A stretch of DNA of 64,000 nucleotides from Candidatus Aphodovivens avistercoris (GTDB lineage: Bacteria > Actinomycetota > Coriobacteriia > Coriobacteriales > Eggerthellaceae). The translations under genes and the position numbers were made by a program. The notes beneath the pieces were generated by a model, which was not told the origin of the DNA, did not search any database, and saw only the letters and a list, made by a program, of their open reading frames with translations. Position 1 is the stretch's first letter, and each line of letters starts with the position of its first letter. Positions 51,891-60,531 of this stretch are shown here, piece after piece. The stretch lies in contig DVIW01000004.1 of NCBI GenBank assembly GCA_018710945.1, positions 62,001-126,000 on the forward strand, in the 5' to 3' direction.

Positions 51891-53891
51891 GTGACCGGAA
51901 GCATGATAGGCAGGGTCTTCAACAATCGGTACCAGATAACCGAGTGCATCGGCGTGGGCGGCATGGCGGAGGTGTACCGCGCACAGGACAACGTGCTGGG
52001 ACGCGTCGTCGCCGTGAAGGTCATGCTGCCGCAGTACGCTGCCGACGAGAGCTTCACCAAGCGCTTCCGCCAGGAGGCCGCCTCCGCAGCGAACCTGCAG
52101 AGCCCCTACATCGTGAACGTGTACGACTGGGGTCAGGACGAGGGCACCTACTACATCGTGATGGAGTTCGTGCGCGGCAGCGACCTGAAGACCGCCATCA
52201 ACGAGCGCGGCGCCATCAACCAGCGCAAGGTGGCCGAGATCGGCTCGCAGGTGTGCCAGGCGCTGTCGGTGGCGCACAAGCAGGACATCATCCACCGCGA
52301 CGTGAAGCCGCAGAACATCATGGTGCAGCCTGACGGCAACGTGAAGGTGATGGACTTCGGCATCGCGCGCGCGAAGAACTCCACGGCCGACAAGACCGGC
52401 TCGGTGCTGGGCACGGCGCACTACATCTCGCCCGAGCAGGCGCAGGGCAAAGACCTCACCGCCGCCAGCGACATCTACTCGCTGGGCGTGGTGCTGTATG
52501 AGGCTGCCACGGGCAAACTCCCCTTCGACGGGCCGGACGCCGTGAGCGTGGCTATGAAGCAGGTGAGCGAGCAGCCCCTGCCGCCGCACGAGGTGAAGCC
52601 CGACATCGATCCCAACCTTGAGGCCATCATCATGAAGGCCATGGCGAAGAACCCCGCTGAGCGCTTCGCCACTGCGCAGGACATGCGCTACGTGCTGAAC
52701 GACTTTTTGGCCGGCCGTCCGGTGAACCTGGGCGGCTTCACCAGCGCGCAGACCGCCGTCATGGGCGGCGTGGGCATGGGTGCCGCCCCTACCGCGGTGA
52801 TCGGCTCCGCGGGCGCGATGGGCGCCGCGGGCGCCATGGGCGGTGCCGGCAGCACGTCGGTGATGCCCGCTTCCGGCGTCGGCATGGGCGGCGCGCGCAG
52901 CAGCAACGGCGCAAGCCACTACCGCTCTTCCGATGGCGGCAAGCAGGGGCCGAACAAGAAGGTCATCGGCATCGTGGTGGCCATCGTGGCCGTGATCGCC
53001 ATCGCGGGCCTTGCCGCGTTCTTCGCCCTGGGCGGCTCCGGCACGGGCAACCCCGTTCCGAACGTGACGGGCAAGACGCTTGACGAGGCCACTCAGCTGC
53101 TTGAGGACGCCGGGTTCCAGGTGGGCAACGTCAGCCAGCGCTCCGACGACAAGGTGGAAGAGGGCAAGGTGGCAAGCCAGGACCCCGCCGCCGGCACCAA
53201 GCGGGAAGAGGGCACTCGCGTGAACCTGGTCGTTTCCAGCGGAAGCTCGTCGGTGAGCGTGCCGGACGTGACGAACATGACCGCCGACCAGGCGCGCAGC
53301 GAGCTTGAGAAGCTGGGCTTCAAGGTGCAGGCGGGCACGGCCGAGTACAGCGACGACGTGGACAAGGATCGCGTGGCGCGCACCGATCCGGCCGCCGGAA
53401 CGTCGCTGCCCAAGGGCACCGTGGTGACCTACTACCTGTCGCTGGGCGCCGAGGGCACCGAGGTACCCAACGTGGTGGGCTCCATGGAAGGCGCTGCCAC
53501 CACAACGCTGTCCAATGCCGGGTTCAACGTGACGACCGAGCGCGTGTACGACGACACCGCCGCAAAGGGCACCGTGCTCAGCCAGACGCCGGGCGCCGGC
53601 GAGAAGCTGAAGGACGGCGGCACCGTGCACCTGGTGATCAGCGACGGCCCCGACCCGGCCACGCAGGAGCCCGAGCAGGTGGGCATCCCCAACCTGGTGG
53701 GCTGGCGCGTGTCCGATGCGAAGTACCAGCTTGAGAGCCTGGGCTTCCAGGTGTACGTGGCAGGTGGCGCGTCCGACGGCGATTACGTGACCAGCACGTC
53801 CCCGTCTGGCGCGGCGGACGAAGGCTCCACCATCACCATCTACGCCGAGAGCGCTTCGACCGGCGGCGACGGCGAAGCTGTGGAAGAGTAG
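51891..53891 (+). CDS. pknB: Ser/Thr protein kinase PknB with four PASTA domains
   Basis: The product is 666 aa. The kinase domain has IGVGGMAEVYRAQ, Lys43 in VAVKVM, HRDVKPQNIMV (Asp137), VMDFGIARAK and GTAHYISPEQAQG. A Gly/Ala/Met-rich juxtamembrane region and one membrane helix (VIGIVVAIVAVIAIAGLAAF) follow. Outside are four PASTA repeats that sense muropeptides or lipid II. Translation starts at GTG 51891 after GAGGAG; ATG 51903 is an alternative. Unlike in mycobacteria, no pknA precedes it. Confidence 0.95.
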   Translation: MTGSMIGRVFNNRYQITECIGVGGMAEVYRAQDNVLGRVVAVKVMLPQYAADESFTKRFRQEAASAANLQSPYIVNVYDWGQDEGTYYIVMEFVRGSDLKTAINERGAINQRKVAEIGSQVCQALSVAHKQDIIHRDVKPQNIMVQPDGNVKVMDFGIARAKNSTADKTGSVLGTAHYISPEQAQGKDLTAASDIYSLGVVLYEAATGKLPFDGPDAVSVAMKQVSEQPLPPHEVKPDIDPNLEAIIMKAMAKNPAERFATAQDMRYVLNDFLAGRPVNLGGFTSAQTAVMGGVGMGAAPTAVIGSAGAMGAAGAMGGAGSTSVMPASGVGMGGARSSNGASHYRSSDGGKQGPNKKVIGIVVAIVAVIAIAGLAAFFALGGSGTGNPVPNVTGKTLDEATQLLEDAGFQVGNVSQRSDDKVEEGKVASQDPAAGTKREEGTRVNLVVSSGSSSVSVPDVTNMTADQARSELEKLGFKVQAGTAEYSDDVDKDRVARTDPAAGTSLPKGTVVTYYLSLGAEGTEVPNVVGSMEGAATTTLSNAGFNVTTERVYDDTAAKGTVLSQTPGAGEKLKDGGTVHLVISDGPDPATQEPEQVGIPNLVGWRVSDAKYQLESLGFQVYVAGGASDGDYVTSTSPSGAADEGSTITIYAESASTGGDGEAVEE

Positions 53892-53922
53892 CGAAACCGT
53901 CAGCTTCGGGCCATGCGACCTG

Positions 53923-53967
53923 CGAGGGGCGCGCCGATGCGCATTTCGCGCGGAGGCGCGCCCCTCG
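53923..53967. terminator. GC-rich hairpin between pknB and tRNA-Arg
   Basis: A perfect 13-bp stem (CGAGGGGCGCGCC, 53923-53935, with 53955-53967) lies right before the TACAAT box (53971-53976) of the tRNA. It probably terminates pknB, though no T-run follows. Confidence 0.6.
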
Positions 53968-53985
53968 TGCTACAATACACGGCAC

Positions 53986-54061
53986 GCCTCCGTAGCTCAG
54001 GGGACAGAGCACCGCTCTCCTAAAGCGGGTGCCGCGCGTTCGAATCGCGCCGGGGGCACCA
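53986..54061 (+). tRNA. tRNA-Arg, anticodon CCT
   Basis: The acceptor stem is GCCTCCG with CGGGGGC (one T-G pair). The anticodon stem-loop is CCGCT-CTCCTAA-AGCGG. The TTCGAAT T-loop and encoded CCA are present. Confidence 0.95.
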
Positions 54062-54071
54062 CTTAAAATAC

Positions 54072-54113
54072 CAGGTCATCGTGCGTTTTCGCCCGGTGGC
54101 CTTTTCGGTTTTC
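54072..54113 (+). terminator. Terminator of tRNA-Arg(CCT)
   Basis: GGTCATCG pairs with CGGTGGCC (two G-T pairs) and is followed by TTTTCGGTTTT. Confidence 0.6.
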
Positions 54114-54154
54114 AGCAAGGAACGTTGCGCCACGGCTCCTGAGAATCCATGCTC

Positions 54155-54171
54155 AGCTAAGCTAGGTAGCT
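54155..54171 (+). promoter_or_regulatory. Probable operator of the antitoxin gene
   Basis: AGCTAAGCTAGGTAGCT contains two direct AGCTA units and the inverted TAGCT (palindrome AGCTA-GG-TAGCT at 54160-54171), 22 bp before the start codon. This suits autorepression by a Phd-type protein. Confidence 0.5.
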
Positions 54172-54193
54172 AGATTTAGCAAGGTGATGCCGC

Positions 54194-54469
54194 ATGATCC
54201 AGGTGAGCATGTTCGAAGCGAAAACGGAGCTCTCGAAGCCAGCGAAGCTCCTCGAATCCGGGCAGGAGGACGTCGTCTACATCGTGCGGAACAACTCCCC
54301 CGTGGCTCAGATGACCCTCATCGACCCGTCCCGCAAAACCAAGCGCATCGGTGCCGCTGAAGGACGGTTCACCATCCCTGACAACTTCGACGCCTGGGAT
54401 GATGAGATTGAAGAGCTGTTCGACGCGCGCATCGGCGAATACGACACCCCCTGCGTACTGAAGGTGTGA
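54194..54469 (+). CDS. Phd/YefM-type antitoxin without an adjacent toxin
   Basis: The product is 91 aa. The N-terminal DNA-binding fold reads IQVSMFEAKTELSKPAKLLE, then VVYIVRNNSPVAQMTLID, which is classic Phd/YefM. The acidic C-terminal tail (FDAWDDEIEELFDARIGEYD) would wrap a toxin. AAGGTGAT precedes ATG 54194. No Doc, YoeB or PIN gene follows. The next gene is on the other strand after a long inverted repeat. Confidence 0.85.
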   Translation: MIQVSMFEAKTELSKPAKLLESGQEDVVYIVRNNSPVAQMTLIDPSRKTKRIGAAEGRFTIPDNFDAWDDEIEELFDARIGEYDTPCVLKV

Positions 54470-54503
54470 CACGGTAGGCTTTTCTTCACCGTGCGCCGGA
54501 CGA

Positions 54504-54545
54504 GGCGTTTGCCGACAGGCGAAATCCCGCCTGTCGGCAAACGCC
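54504..54545. terminator. 18-bp perfect inverted repeat between convergent genes
   Basis: GGCGTTTGCCGACAGGCG (54504-54521) pairs perfectly with 54528-54545 around AAATCC. It abuts the stop codon of the flavoprotein gene. It probably stops transcription from both sides, although no T-run is present on either. Confidence 0.65.
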
Positions 54546-55886
54546 CTACCCGCGGCAGCCTTCTTCGATACGCAGGGTCAGCATGGCGCCGATGTCGTAG
54601 GCGGTGCCGCCGGGTTCGTCTTTGTCGGCGACCACGTTGAAGCCGACGAGGCGCTTCTCGGACGCGCCGCCCTTCGTTTCGTAGAGGCGCACGACCGTCA
54701 TCTCGTCGGTTTCTTCCGTCTCCACCACGCAGCCAGGGACCTCGCGCGGATCCACGAGACCCGCCGAGATGAACAGCGTGCCGTTCACCGCGATGGTGTT
54801 CGTCATGATGGCGCCGCGGTAGGCGTCGGCCTGCGCGGGCTCACCACCCGCCAGCTCGGCGGCCATGGCGCGGCCGGCGCACTGACCCTGCAGCGCGGCC
54901 GTCTTCCAGATGCCGAGCACGCGCTTCTCGCCCGTGACGAGCTCAGTGGCCTGCGCGCAGTCGCCCGCCGCGAACACGTGCGACGCGCTCGTGCGCATGA
55001 AGTCGTCCACCACGATGGCGCGGTCGACCGCGATGCCGCTCCCCTCAAGCAGCGACAGATCGGAGCGCACGCCGTGCGCCACGACGATCTCGTCGAAGCG
55101 TTCCACGTCACCGCCTGAGAACGCCACCTCGAGGCGGCTGCCCTCCGCGTCGGCACCGTCGAGCACACGCACGCCGGCGATATGCTGCCCGAAGCGCATC
55201 TGCACGCCCTTCGCCGCCAGGCCGCGCTCGAAGCGCTCGGCTGCGGCGGGCAGCGCGCTGAAGTCGAGGATGTGGTCGTTCACGCCCACGAGCGACACCG
55301 CGCAGCCGCAGTTCAGCGCCGCTTCCATGCTCTTGAGCGCGATCATCGACGCGCCGCTCACGAGCACACGCTTGCAGGCCGCGCTCTCGAACGCCGCTTT
55401 CATGCGCGCCGCGTCGTCCATCGTGCGCAGCACGAGCGGCTCGTAGCCGCAGTCCTGCGGGAAGCCCGCCGTCGTCGGGCGCGCGCCCACCGCCACGAGG
55501 CACACGTCGTAGGCGTATTCCGCGCCCGCCTCCGTGCCGACGCGCTGCGCCGCTGCGTCGATCTTCGCCACGCGCGCGTTCGGCACCATCTCGACGTTCA
55601 GCTCGGCCAGCGCCTCGGCGCTCCACGGGAAGCACTGCTCGTAGGTCTTCTCACCGCCCGCGTAGTACGAGGTGAGGATGGGGCTGTACGGCAGAATGTC
55701 GGTGTCGGAGAACGCGCGAATCACGCCCGCGTACCCCGCGCCGCGCAGCGCGATGGCCGCATTCACGCCCGCCGTGCCCCAGCCGACGATGGCGGCAACC
55801 TGCTCGGCGCCCGCCGCACTCTCGCTCGTCGCGCCCTGGCCCGCCACCTGCGCGTCCGCCGCGTTCTGCATCTTCTCTTCGCTCAT
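54546..55886 (-). CDS. FAD/NAD(P)-dependent oxidoreductase
   Basis: The product is 446 aa. It follows the pyridine nucleotide-disulfide oxidoreductase plan. The FAD-binding glycine motif is VGWGTAGVNAAIALRGAGYA (second position Trp), and the NAD-binding segment is VLVSGASMIALKSMEAALNC, which is less canonical. The second FAD motif is ASHVFAAGDCAQA. No redox CxxxxC pair is seen, so it is closer to NADH-dependent ferredoxin or nitrite reductase flavoproteins. ATG 55886 follows an AGGAAGG that overlaps the stop of the Fe-S gene. The two products probably act together. Confidence 0.8.
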   Translation of the reverse strand: MSEEKMQNAADAQVAGQGATSESAAGAEQVAAIVGWGTAGVNAAIALRGAGYAGVIRAFSDTDILPYSPILTSYYAGGEKTYEQCFPWSAEALAELNVEMVPNARVAKIDAAAQRVGTEAGAEYAYDVCLVAVGARPTTAGFPQDCGYEPLVLRTMDDAARMKAAFESAACKRVLVSGASMIALKSMEAALNCGCAVSLVGVNDHILDFSALPAAAERFERGLAAKGVQMRFGQHIAGVRVLDGADAEGSRLEVAFSGGDVERFDEIVVAHGVRSDLSLLEGSGIAVDRAIVVDDFMRTSASHVFAAGDCAQATELVTGEKRVLGIWKTAALQGQCAGRAMAAELAGGEPAQADAYRGAIMTNTIAVNGTLFISAGLVDPREVPGCVVETEETDEMTVVRLYETKGGASEKRLVGFNVVADKDEPGGTAYDIGAMLTLRIEEGCRG

Positions 55887-55898
55887 CACGCCGCCTTC

Positions 55899-57167
55899 CT
55901 ACGCGAACACCTGGGCCAGCCACGGGCCGTACTCGCCCGACCACATGCCGCCCAGCTGGGCGAAGGTCTTGTCCCAGTCGAACTGGCTGTCGAACAACAG
56001 CTCGCAGTAGTGCTTGTTCGTCACGGCGCGCGGCGCCTCCATCAGGCGATACGCGTAGGTGTACGTGCAGGTGGGGCACATCGACACCACCGTGGAGCCG
56101 TCGGGCGCGAAGCTCAGCTTGCCGTCGGCCTGCTCGGCCTGGCGGGCGGGGTCGAACGCGCTCACCGCGCCGCCCGCGCCGCAGCAGCCACGGTAGATGA
56201 CGACCTCGCGCGCAGGCGCAGCGGCATCGGTGCCGGCGTCGGCACCGTCGGCCGCGCCCTCGCCCGCGTCCGCACTGCCAGCCAGCCCCAGCACCGCGCG
56301 CACCTCGTCCACGTACGAGCCGTCGCGGTCCTGGCACGACTTCGACAGGCAGATCGTCCCCTCGGGCAGCGGATGCTTCGGTGCAAAGCCGCGCTCCGCC
56401 AGCCAGCCGGCCAAAAGCTCCACCTTGACGTTCAGCCCCCGTGCCGCAAGCGCCTTGCGCATGTCGTTCGCACAGCCGGGGCACACGCACACGAGCTCGC
56501 GCGCACCCGCCGCCGCCAGCTCGTCGGCGTTGCGGTCGCACAGCGCCTCGGCGCGGTCGAAGAAGCCCGCGCTCTTGAGCGACGAGCCGCAGCAGCTGTC
56601 GATCATGGTCGCGCGGCCATCGGCAAGGCGGTCCACCTCGTCGAAGATCTCGCGGCACAGCTCGGGCCCGTAGGCGGCAAGCGAGCATCCGGGGAAGAAC
56701 GCCGTGGTCAAGCCCGTCTCCACCTCGTGGCCCTCGTAGGCTTTATGGCGCACCAGGTCCACGTACCCGATGCCGTGGATGGCGCGGTACGCCGTGAAGA
56801 TGTCCCATTCCTGGTCGACGAGCACGCTCGACCACGCCTCGCGCGGGATGAGCCCGAGGTTCTGGAAGTCGACGCGCGCACGGTAGATGAGATCGCACAC
56901 GTCGTTGTGCGCGAAGCACGTGTTCTTGCACGACGTGCAGAAGAAGCAGCCGCGCACCGCCTGCACAAGCTGCCCGTTGGTGGCGATGGCGTACGCCAGC
57001 TCTTCCTTCGTGGACGATGCGCGCTGCGCGTCGAGCAGCGCCTTCGCAATGTCGCCGAGTGACATGCCCGCCGCTGTCAGCGACTCGCACGCTCCCGTGC
57101 AGTGCCCGCACTGCGTGCACGTGCCCGCAAAACGCCAGTAGGCGTCGGAGCCCTCCAGCAAAGCCAT
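55899..57167 (-). CDS. Fe-S protein of the HdrD/GlpC type
   Basis: The product is 422 aa. There are two [4Fe-4S] ferredoxin-type motifs (Cys17, 20, 23, 27 and Cys74, 77, 80, 84). Two CCG-type cysteine-rich domains follow (FFPGCSLAAYG with SCCGSSLKSAG, and CLSKSCQDRDG with YRGCCGAGGAV), which in heterodisulfide reductases bind a non-cubane cluster. An Ala/Asp/Gly-rich insert lies between the halves. ATG 57167 has AAGGAGGGG upstream. With the flavoprotein 12 bp downstream it forms a soluble electron-transfer pair of unknown substrate. Confidence 0.85.
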   Translation of the reverse strand: MALLEGSDAYWRFAGTCTQCGHCTGACESLTAAGMSLGDIAKALLDAQRASSTKEELAYAIATNGQLVQAVRGCFFCTSCKNTCFAHNDVCDLIYRARVDFQNLGLIPREAWSSVLVDQEWDIFTAYRAIHGIGYVDLVRHKAYEGHEVETGLTTAFFPGCSLAAYGPELCREIFDEVDRLADGRATMIDSCCGSSLKSAGFFDRAEALCDRNADELAAAGARELVCVCPGCANDMRKALAARGLNVKVELLAGWLAERGFAPKHPLPEGTICLSKSCQDRDGSYVDEVRAVLGLAGSADAGEGAADGADAGTDAAAPAREVVIYRGCCGAGGAVSAFDPARQAEQADGKLSFAPDGSTVVSMCPTCTYTYAYRLMEAPRAVTNKHYCELLFDSQFDWDKTFAQLGGMWSGEYGPWLAQVFA

Positions 57168-57288
57168 TGATTCCGTCCCCTCCTTGTTTGCGCAGCGGCG
57201 CGCCGCGCGCCCGTGATCGTTCGGCATTCTCGGCCCCGCCGCCCTGACCACCTCTCCCCCGAAGAGGGCGGCGTCGGCAGACGCGACC

Positions 57289-57801
57289 CTAGTCGGCCAG
57301 CGCGTCGGCCACCTTGCGCGCCGCAGCCGTGATGGACAGGTCGTCCACGTCCACCACCACGTCGGCGTACTGCTCGTACAGCGGCTTGCGCTCGTCGAAC
57401 AGCTCGCGCAGGCTCATCCCGATGCCGCCCTTCAGCACCACGCCGCGTTCCTGCAGGTCGGACAGCCGGTTGACCAGCTGGTCGTAAGAGATCTTCAGAT
57501 ACACCACGCGCCCGATCTCCGCCAGGTGCCGCATGGCCTCGTCGGAGTACACCGCGCTGCCACCCGTGGCGATGACGGTATGGTCGGCCTCGATGTCGCG
57601 CAGGATCTCGTTCTCCACCCGGATGAAGCCCTCCGGTCCGCACGCGTCGATGAGCTTCTGCAGCGTCTTATCGCACTGCTGCTGGATAACCAGGTCGGCG
57701 TCGAGGAAGCGATAGTTCATGATCTTCGCCAAAACGATGCCCAACGTCGATTTGCCCGCTCCCGGCATGCCGATGAGGATGATGTTGTCGCCGTTCGCCA
57801 T
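57289..57801 (-). CDS. aroK: Shikimate kinase
   Basis: The product is 170 aa. It has the P-loop IILIGMPGAGKSTLG, the shikimate-binding DADLVIQQQCDKTLQKLI, the GG motif VIATGGSAVYSDEA and the lid region around FDERKPLYEQYADVVVD. It phosphorylates shikimate in aromatic amino-acid synthesis. The other aro genes are not adjacent. Confidence 0.93.
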   Translation of the reverse strand: MANGDNIILIGMPGAGKSTLGIVLAKIMNYRFLDADLVIQQQCDKTLQKLIDACGPEGFIRVENEILRDIEADHTVIATGGSAVYSDEAMRHLAEIGRVVYLKISYDQLVNRLSDLQERGVVLKGGIGMSLRELFDERKPLYEQYADVVVDVDDLSITAAARKVADALAD

Positions 57802-57854
57802 TGCGAACCCCTTTCAGTCGCTTCAGTCGCCCGTTCCCGCCCGGGAAGTATACT

Positions 57855-59891
57855 CTATCGCGCTCCGCCACCGGACGAGAAGCCTCCGCCCCCGCCGATG
57901 GAGAACCCTCCACCGCCACCGCCGATGCCCGAGAACCCGGAACCTGCCGGCGTTGCGGAAAGCGCCGCCTGCGCGCTGCGCATCGTCTCGTCAAGCGACG
58001 CCTGGAACAGCCCGCCTGCCGGCGCGCCGGCAGCATGGCCCGTCGAAGCCGCGTACCAGTACCACCAGGGCAGCAGGGTGTATCCCGAGCCCATCGTCAC
58101 CTCGTCCCCGAACAGCTGCGGCATGGTCACCTTCAGCTCGTCCACCACCTTGTCGGCGATGCCGAACAGGTAGGCGTACACCATGAACGCGCCCCACACC
58201 TTCACGTCGGTGGGCGGCCGCTCGTCCAGGGTGGAGAAGTCGCGCAGCCAGTTGCGCAGCGCCTTGCACTTCGCGCACAGCTCGTTGCCCTCCACGCTGC
58301 GGCGCGACGTGTGGTTGCCCAGCAGCGCCAGCGCTACGACCGTGGGAATGGCGAAGATGACCGGGAACAGGTTGCCCGCCCAGATCCACGCCAGAACCGC
58401 CGCCACTGCCAGCACCACCGCCAGAGCGATGACGCGGAACTGCCACTTGCTTCCCTCGTATTCAAAGAAGGCGCGCTTGTTCACCTGCGCCGACAGCATT
58501 CCCTGCCAGCCGTCCAGCGCATCTTTGAACTCCTGCGGATGCGCGGCGCCGTAGGCCGACAGCTCGTCGAAGCGCACGGCGTCGCGACCCTCGGCCACCA
58601 CATCGAACAGGATGCGCAACGCCTCGCGGTCGAGCGGATGGCTGGCCGCCTGCTCGGCGCCGGGCAGGCGCGTGAGTACGTAGCCCTCCGCGGCGGAGCC
58701 GTCCTCGGCAGCGGGCGCCCGGTCGATGCGCAGGCCCCCCGTGCACGACAGGTGCATCAGCGTGGCGGTGAAGTCGTCGCTGCTCGCGTGATCCCAGCGC
58801 CACAGCCGGCCGATCTCGGCCGGATGCACCGACGGGCTGGGCACGTCGCGCCAGTAGTCGTCTTTGAACGTCGGCACGTGCTCTTTTCCGTAGCGGAAGT
58901 AGGCCCACAGCCCCACCGCCAGCGCGGCGACGCACACCAGCGCCGCAGCGATGATGAACGCCAGCGACGCGACGCGGGCAGCATTCGCCGAGTCGGCCCA
59001 CGCCTGCTCTTCGGCCAGCGCGTCCTCCAGATGCTTCTCGGTGCGGTGCGTCTGCTCCGTGCCGCTGGGCAGGTTGGTCAGCCAGCTTTCGGGGAACACC
59101 ACGCGCGCTTCCGCGTAATCGCCCGCTTCGACGTTTGGCACGGTGTAGGTGACGCTGCCGTCCCCATTCACCTCCACGGCGCCGTCAAGAGGCCCGTGCC
59201 CCCACGCGCGCACGGTGACGCCCGGCTCCACCGTAGCGCCCGACGGCACCGGCAGCGCCAGCGTCAGCGTGACATTGCTGGAATCCGCGCCCCACTGCTC
59301 GCCGACGAACTTCCAGTACACTTCCCCCACGTCGGCATACGCCTGCACGCCGTTCTTCACCGTGTAGTCCAGCTCGACCAGAAGGCGCTTTTCGGAACCG
59401 TCGAAGAACACGTACACGGTATCCTTCGCCACGTCCACCGAGTACGCATCGTGCTCTGGCCCGCCCTCGTCGCGCCACGACAGCACGAATGGCGCGCGCT
59501 CGAGGGTCTCAGGCTCGCCCACCGGCTCGCCCGCCTCGTCAACCGGCACCATGCGCGCTGCGTTGACCTGCAGCTCGGCGCCGTCGGGCAAATCGCCGAA
59601 CGTCCACCACACGGCGGAGAAGTCGCCGTCGAACGAGAACGTGCGCTGCTCGACAACGTGCAGCGAGCCGTCGGTTTCCGCCTGGGCGGTTATGTCCACC
59701 TTGGGCATGGTGTAGGAGTCGGCGTGCGCGGTGCCGGACGGCATGGCGAAGGTCGCGCAGACGGCCGCCAGCACGGCGCAGACTGCGAGCGCGAACGCGC
59801 GGAACGCAAGGCGGCGGGGCTGCGGGAACGGGCGCGCCAGGGCGGCGCCCGGCATGCGTCGATTCTGCGAAGCGCTTCGGTTTTGCTCCAT
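57855..59891 (-). CDS. DUF2207-family membrane protein
   Basis: The product is 678 aa. A signal-like hydrophobic segment (RAFALAVCAVLAAVCATFAM) is followed by the DUF2207 extracytoplasmic beta domain (QAETDGSLHVVEQRTFSFDG, DYTVKNGVQAYADVGEVYWK). There are three further membrane helices, a cytoplasmic region, and a Gly/Ser-rich C-terminal end (FSGIGGGGGGFSIGG) usual for the family. ATG 59891 suits AAGGAG better than ATG 59894. It is monocistronic and the function is unknown. Confidence 0.9.
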   Translation of the reverse strand: MEQNRSASQNRRMPGAALARPFPQPRRLAFRAFALAVCAVLAAVCATFAMPSGTAHADSYTMPKVDITAQAETDGSLHVVEQRTFSFDGDFSAVWWTFGDLPDGAELQVNAARMVPVDEAGEPVGEPETLERAPFVLSWRDEGGPEHDAYSVDVAKDTVYVFFDGSEKRLLVELDYTVKNGVQAYADVGEVYWKFVGEQWGADSSNVTLTLALPVPSGATVEPGVTVRAWGHGPLDGAVEVNGDGSVTYTVPNVEAGDYAEARVVFPESWLTNLPSGTEQTHRTEKHLEDALAEEQAWADSANAARVASLAFIIAAALVCVAALAVGLWAYFRYGKEHVPTFKDDYWRDVPSPSVHPAEIGRLWRWDHASSDDFTATLMHLSCTGGLRIDRAPAAEDGSAAEGYVLTRLPGAEQAASHPLDREALRILFDVVAEGRDAVRFDELSAYGAAHPQEFKDALDGWQGMLSAQVNKRAFFEYEGSKWQFRVIALAVVLAVAAVLAWIWAGNLFPVIFAIPTVVALALLGNHTSRRSVEGNELCAKCKALRNWLRDFSTLDERPPTDVKVWGAFMVYAYLFGIADKVVDELKVTMPQLFGDEVTMGSGYTLLPWWYWYAASTGHAAGAPAGGLFQASLDETMRSAQAALSATPAGSGFSGIGGGGGGFSIGGGGGFSSGGGAR

Positions 59892-59952
59892 CATGCTCCT
59901 TGCAAGTTCCGGAGGGTCACGGTATCATTGCTAACCGCACCAATTATAGTAC

Positions 59953-60043
59953 GGAGAAGTGACCGAGAGGCCGAAGGTGCTCGCCTGCTAAGTGAGTATA
60001 CCCCACAAGGGTATCCGGGGTTCGAATCCCCGCTTCTCCGCCA
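59953..60043 (+). tRNA. tRNA-Ser, anticodon GCT
   Basis: The acceptor stem is GGAGAAG with CTTCTCC. The anticodon loop is CTGCTAA. A long variable arm, TTCGAAT and encoded CCA are present. TATAGT at 59945-59950 appears unusually close to the 5' end. Confidence 0.95.
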
Positions 60044-60053
60044 CGCTTGCTGA

Positions 60054-60084
60054 ACGGACTTGGCACGACGCCAGGTCCGTTTTT
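60054..60084 (+). terminator. Terminator of tRNA-Ser(GCT)
   Basis: An 11-bp stem (ACGGACTTGGC, 60054-60064, with 60070-60080, one G-T pair) is followed by TTTT. Confidence 0.88.
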
Positions 60085-60171
60085 CGTTTCGCCCCCAAGG
60101 GGTTCGGAACGGCGAGGAGGCGAGGGGGAACGCGAAGAGGGGCGGCGATGGCACGCGGCGGTCGAGACAAC

Positions 60172-60195
60172 AAAAAACCCGGCCGAGGCCGGGTT
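60172..60195 (-). terminator. Terminator of tRNA-Leu(CAG)
   Basis: The stem AACCCGGC (60176-60183) with GCCGGGTT (60188-60195) is followed by TTTTTTG on the minus strand. Confidence 0.88.
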
Positions 60196-60207
60196 CCGAG
60201 TTTCAGA

Positions 60208-60294
60208 TGGTGCGGGCGAGAGGACTTGAACCTCCATGGGGTTGCCCCCATACGGACCTGAACCGTACGCGTCTGCCAATTCCGCCACGCCCGC
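60208..60294 (-). tRNA. tRNA-Leu, anticodon CAG
   Basis: On the minus strand the acceptor stem is GCGGGCG with CGCCCGC. The anticodon stem-loop is TACGG-TTCAGGT-CCGTA. A long variable arm and encoded CCA are present. It is convergent with tRNA-Ser(GCT). Confidence 0.95.
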
Positions 60295-60531
60295 ATATCC
60301 GTTCGCTTCTTGCGAAGCGATTAGACATAATATCCCAGCACCGTCTCCTTTGCAAGGGGTAATTTTCGCGAACACGCAAGTTTTTTCGCGCGCCCCGCTT
60401 CCCCGCCGTAACAAGGCCCTTCGGAGCTTCGTACGGGTTACTAGTCGATGAACACCGCCGGCGCGAACGCGTTTCACCTTCGGCAAGCGCTATGATGGGC
60501 TTTCCACTTTTCCGCAGAAGGGGGACCGCCC

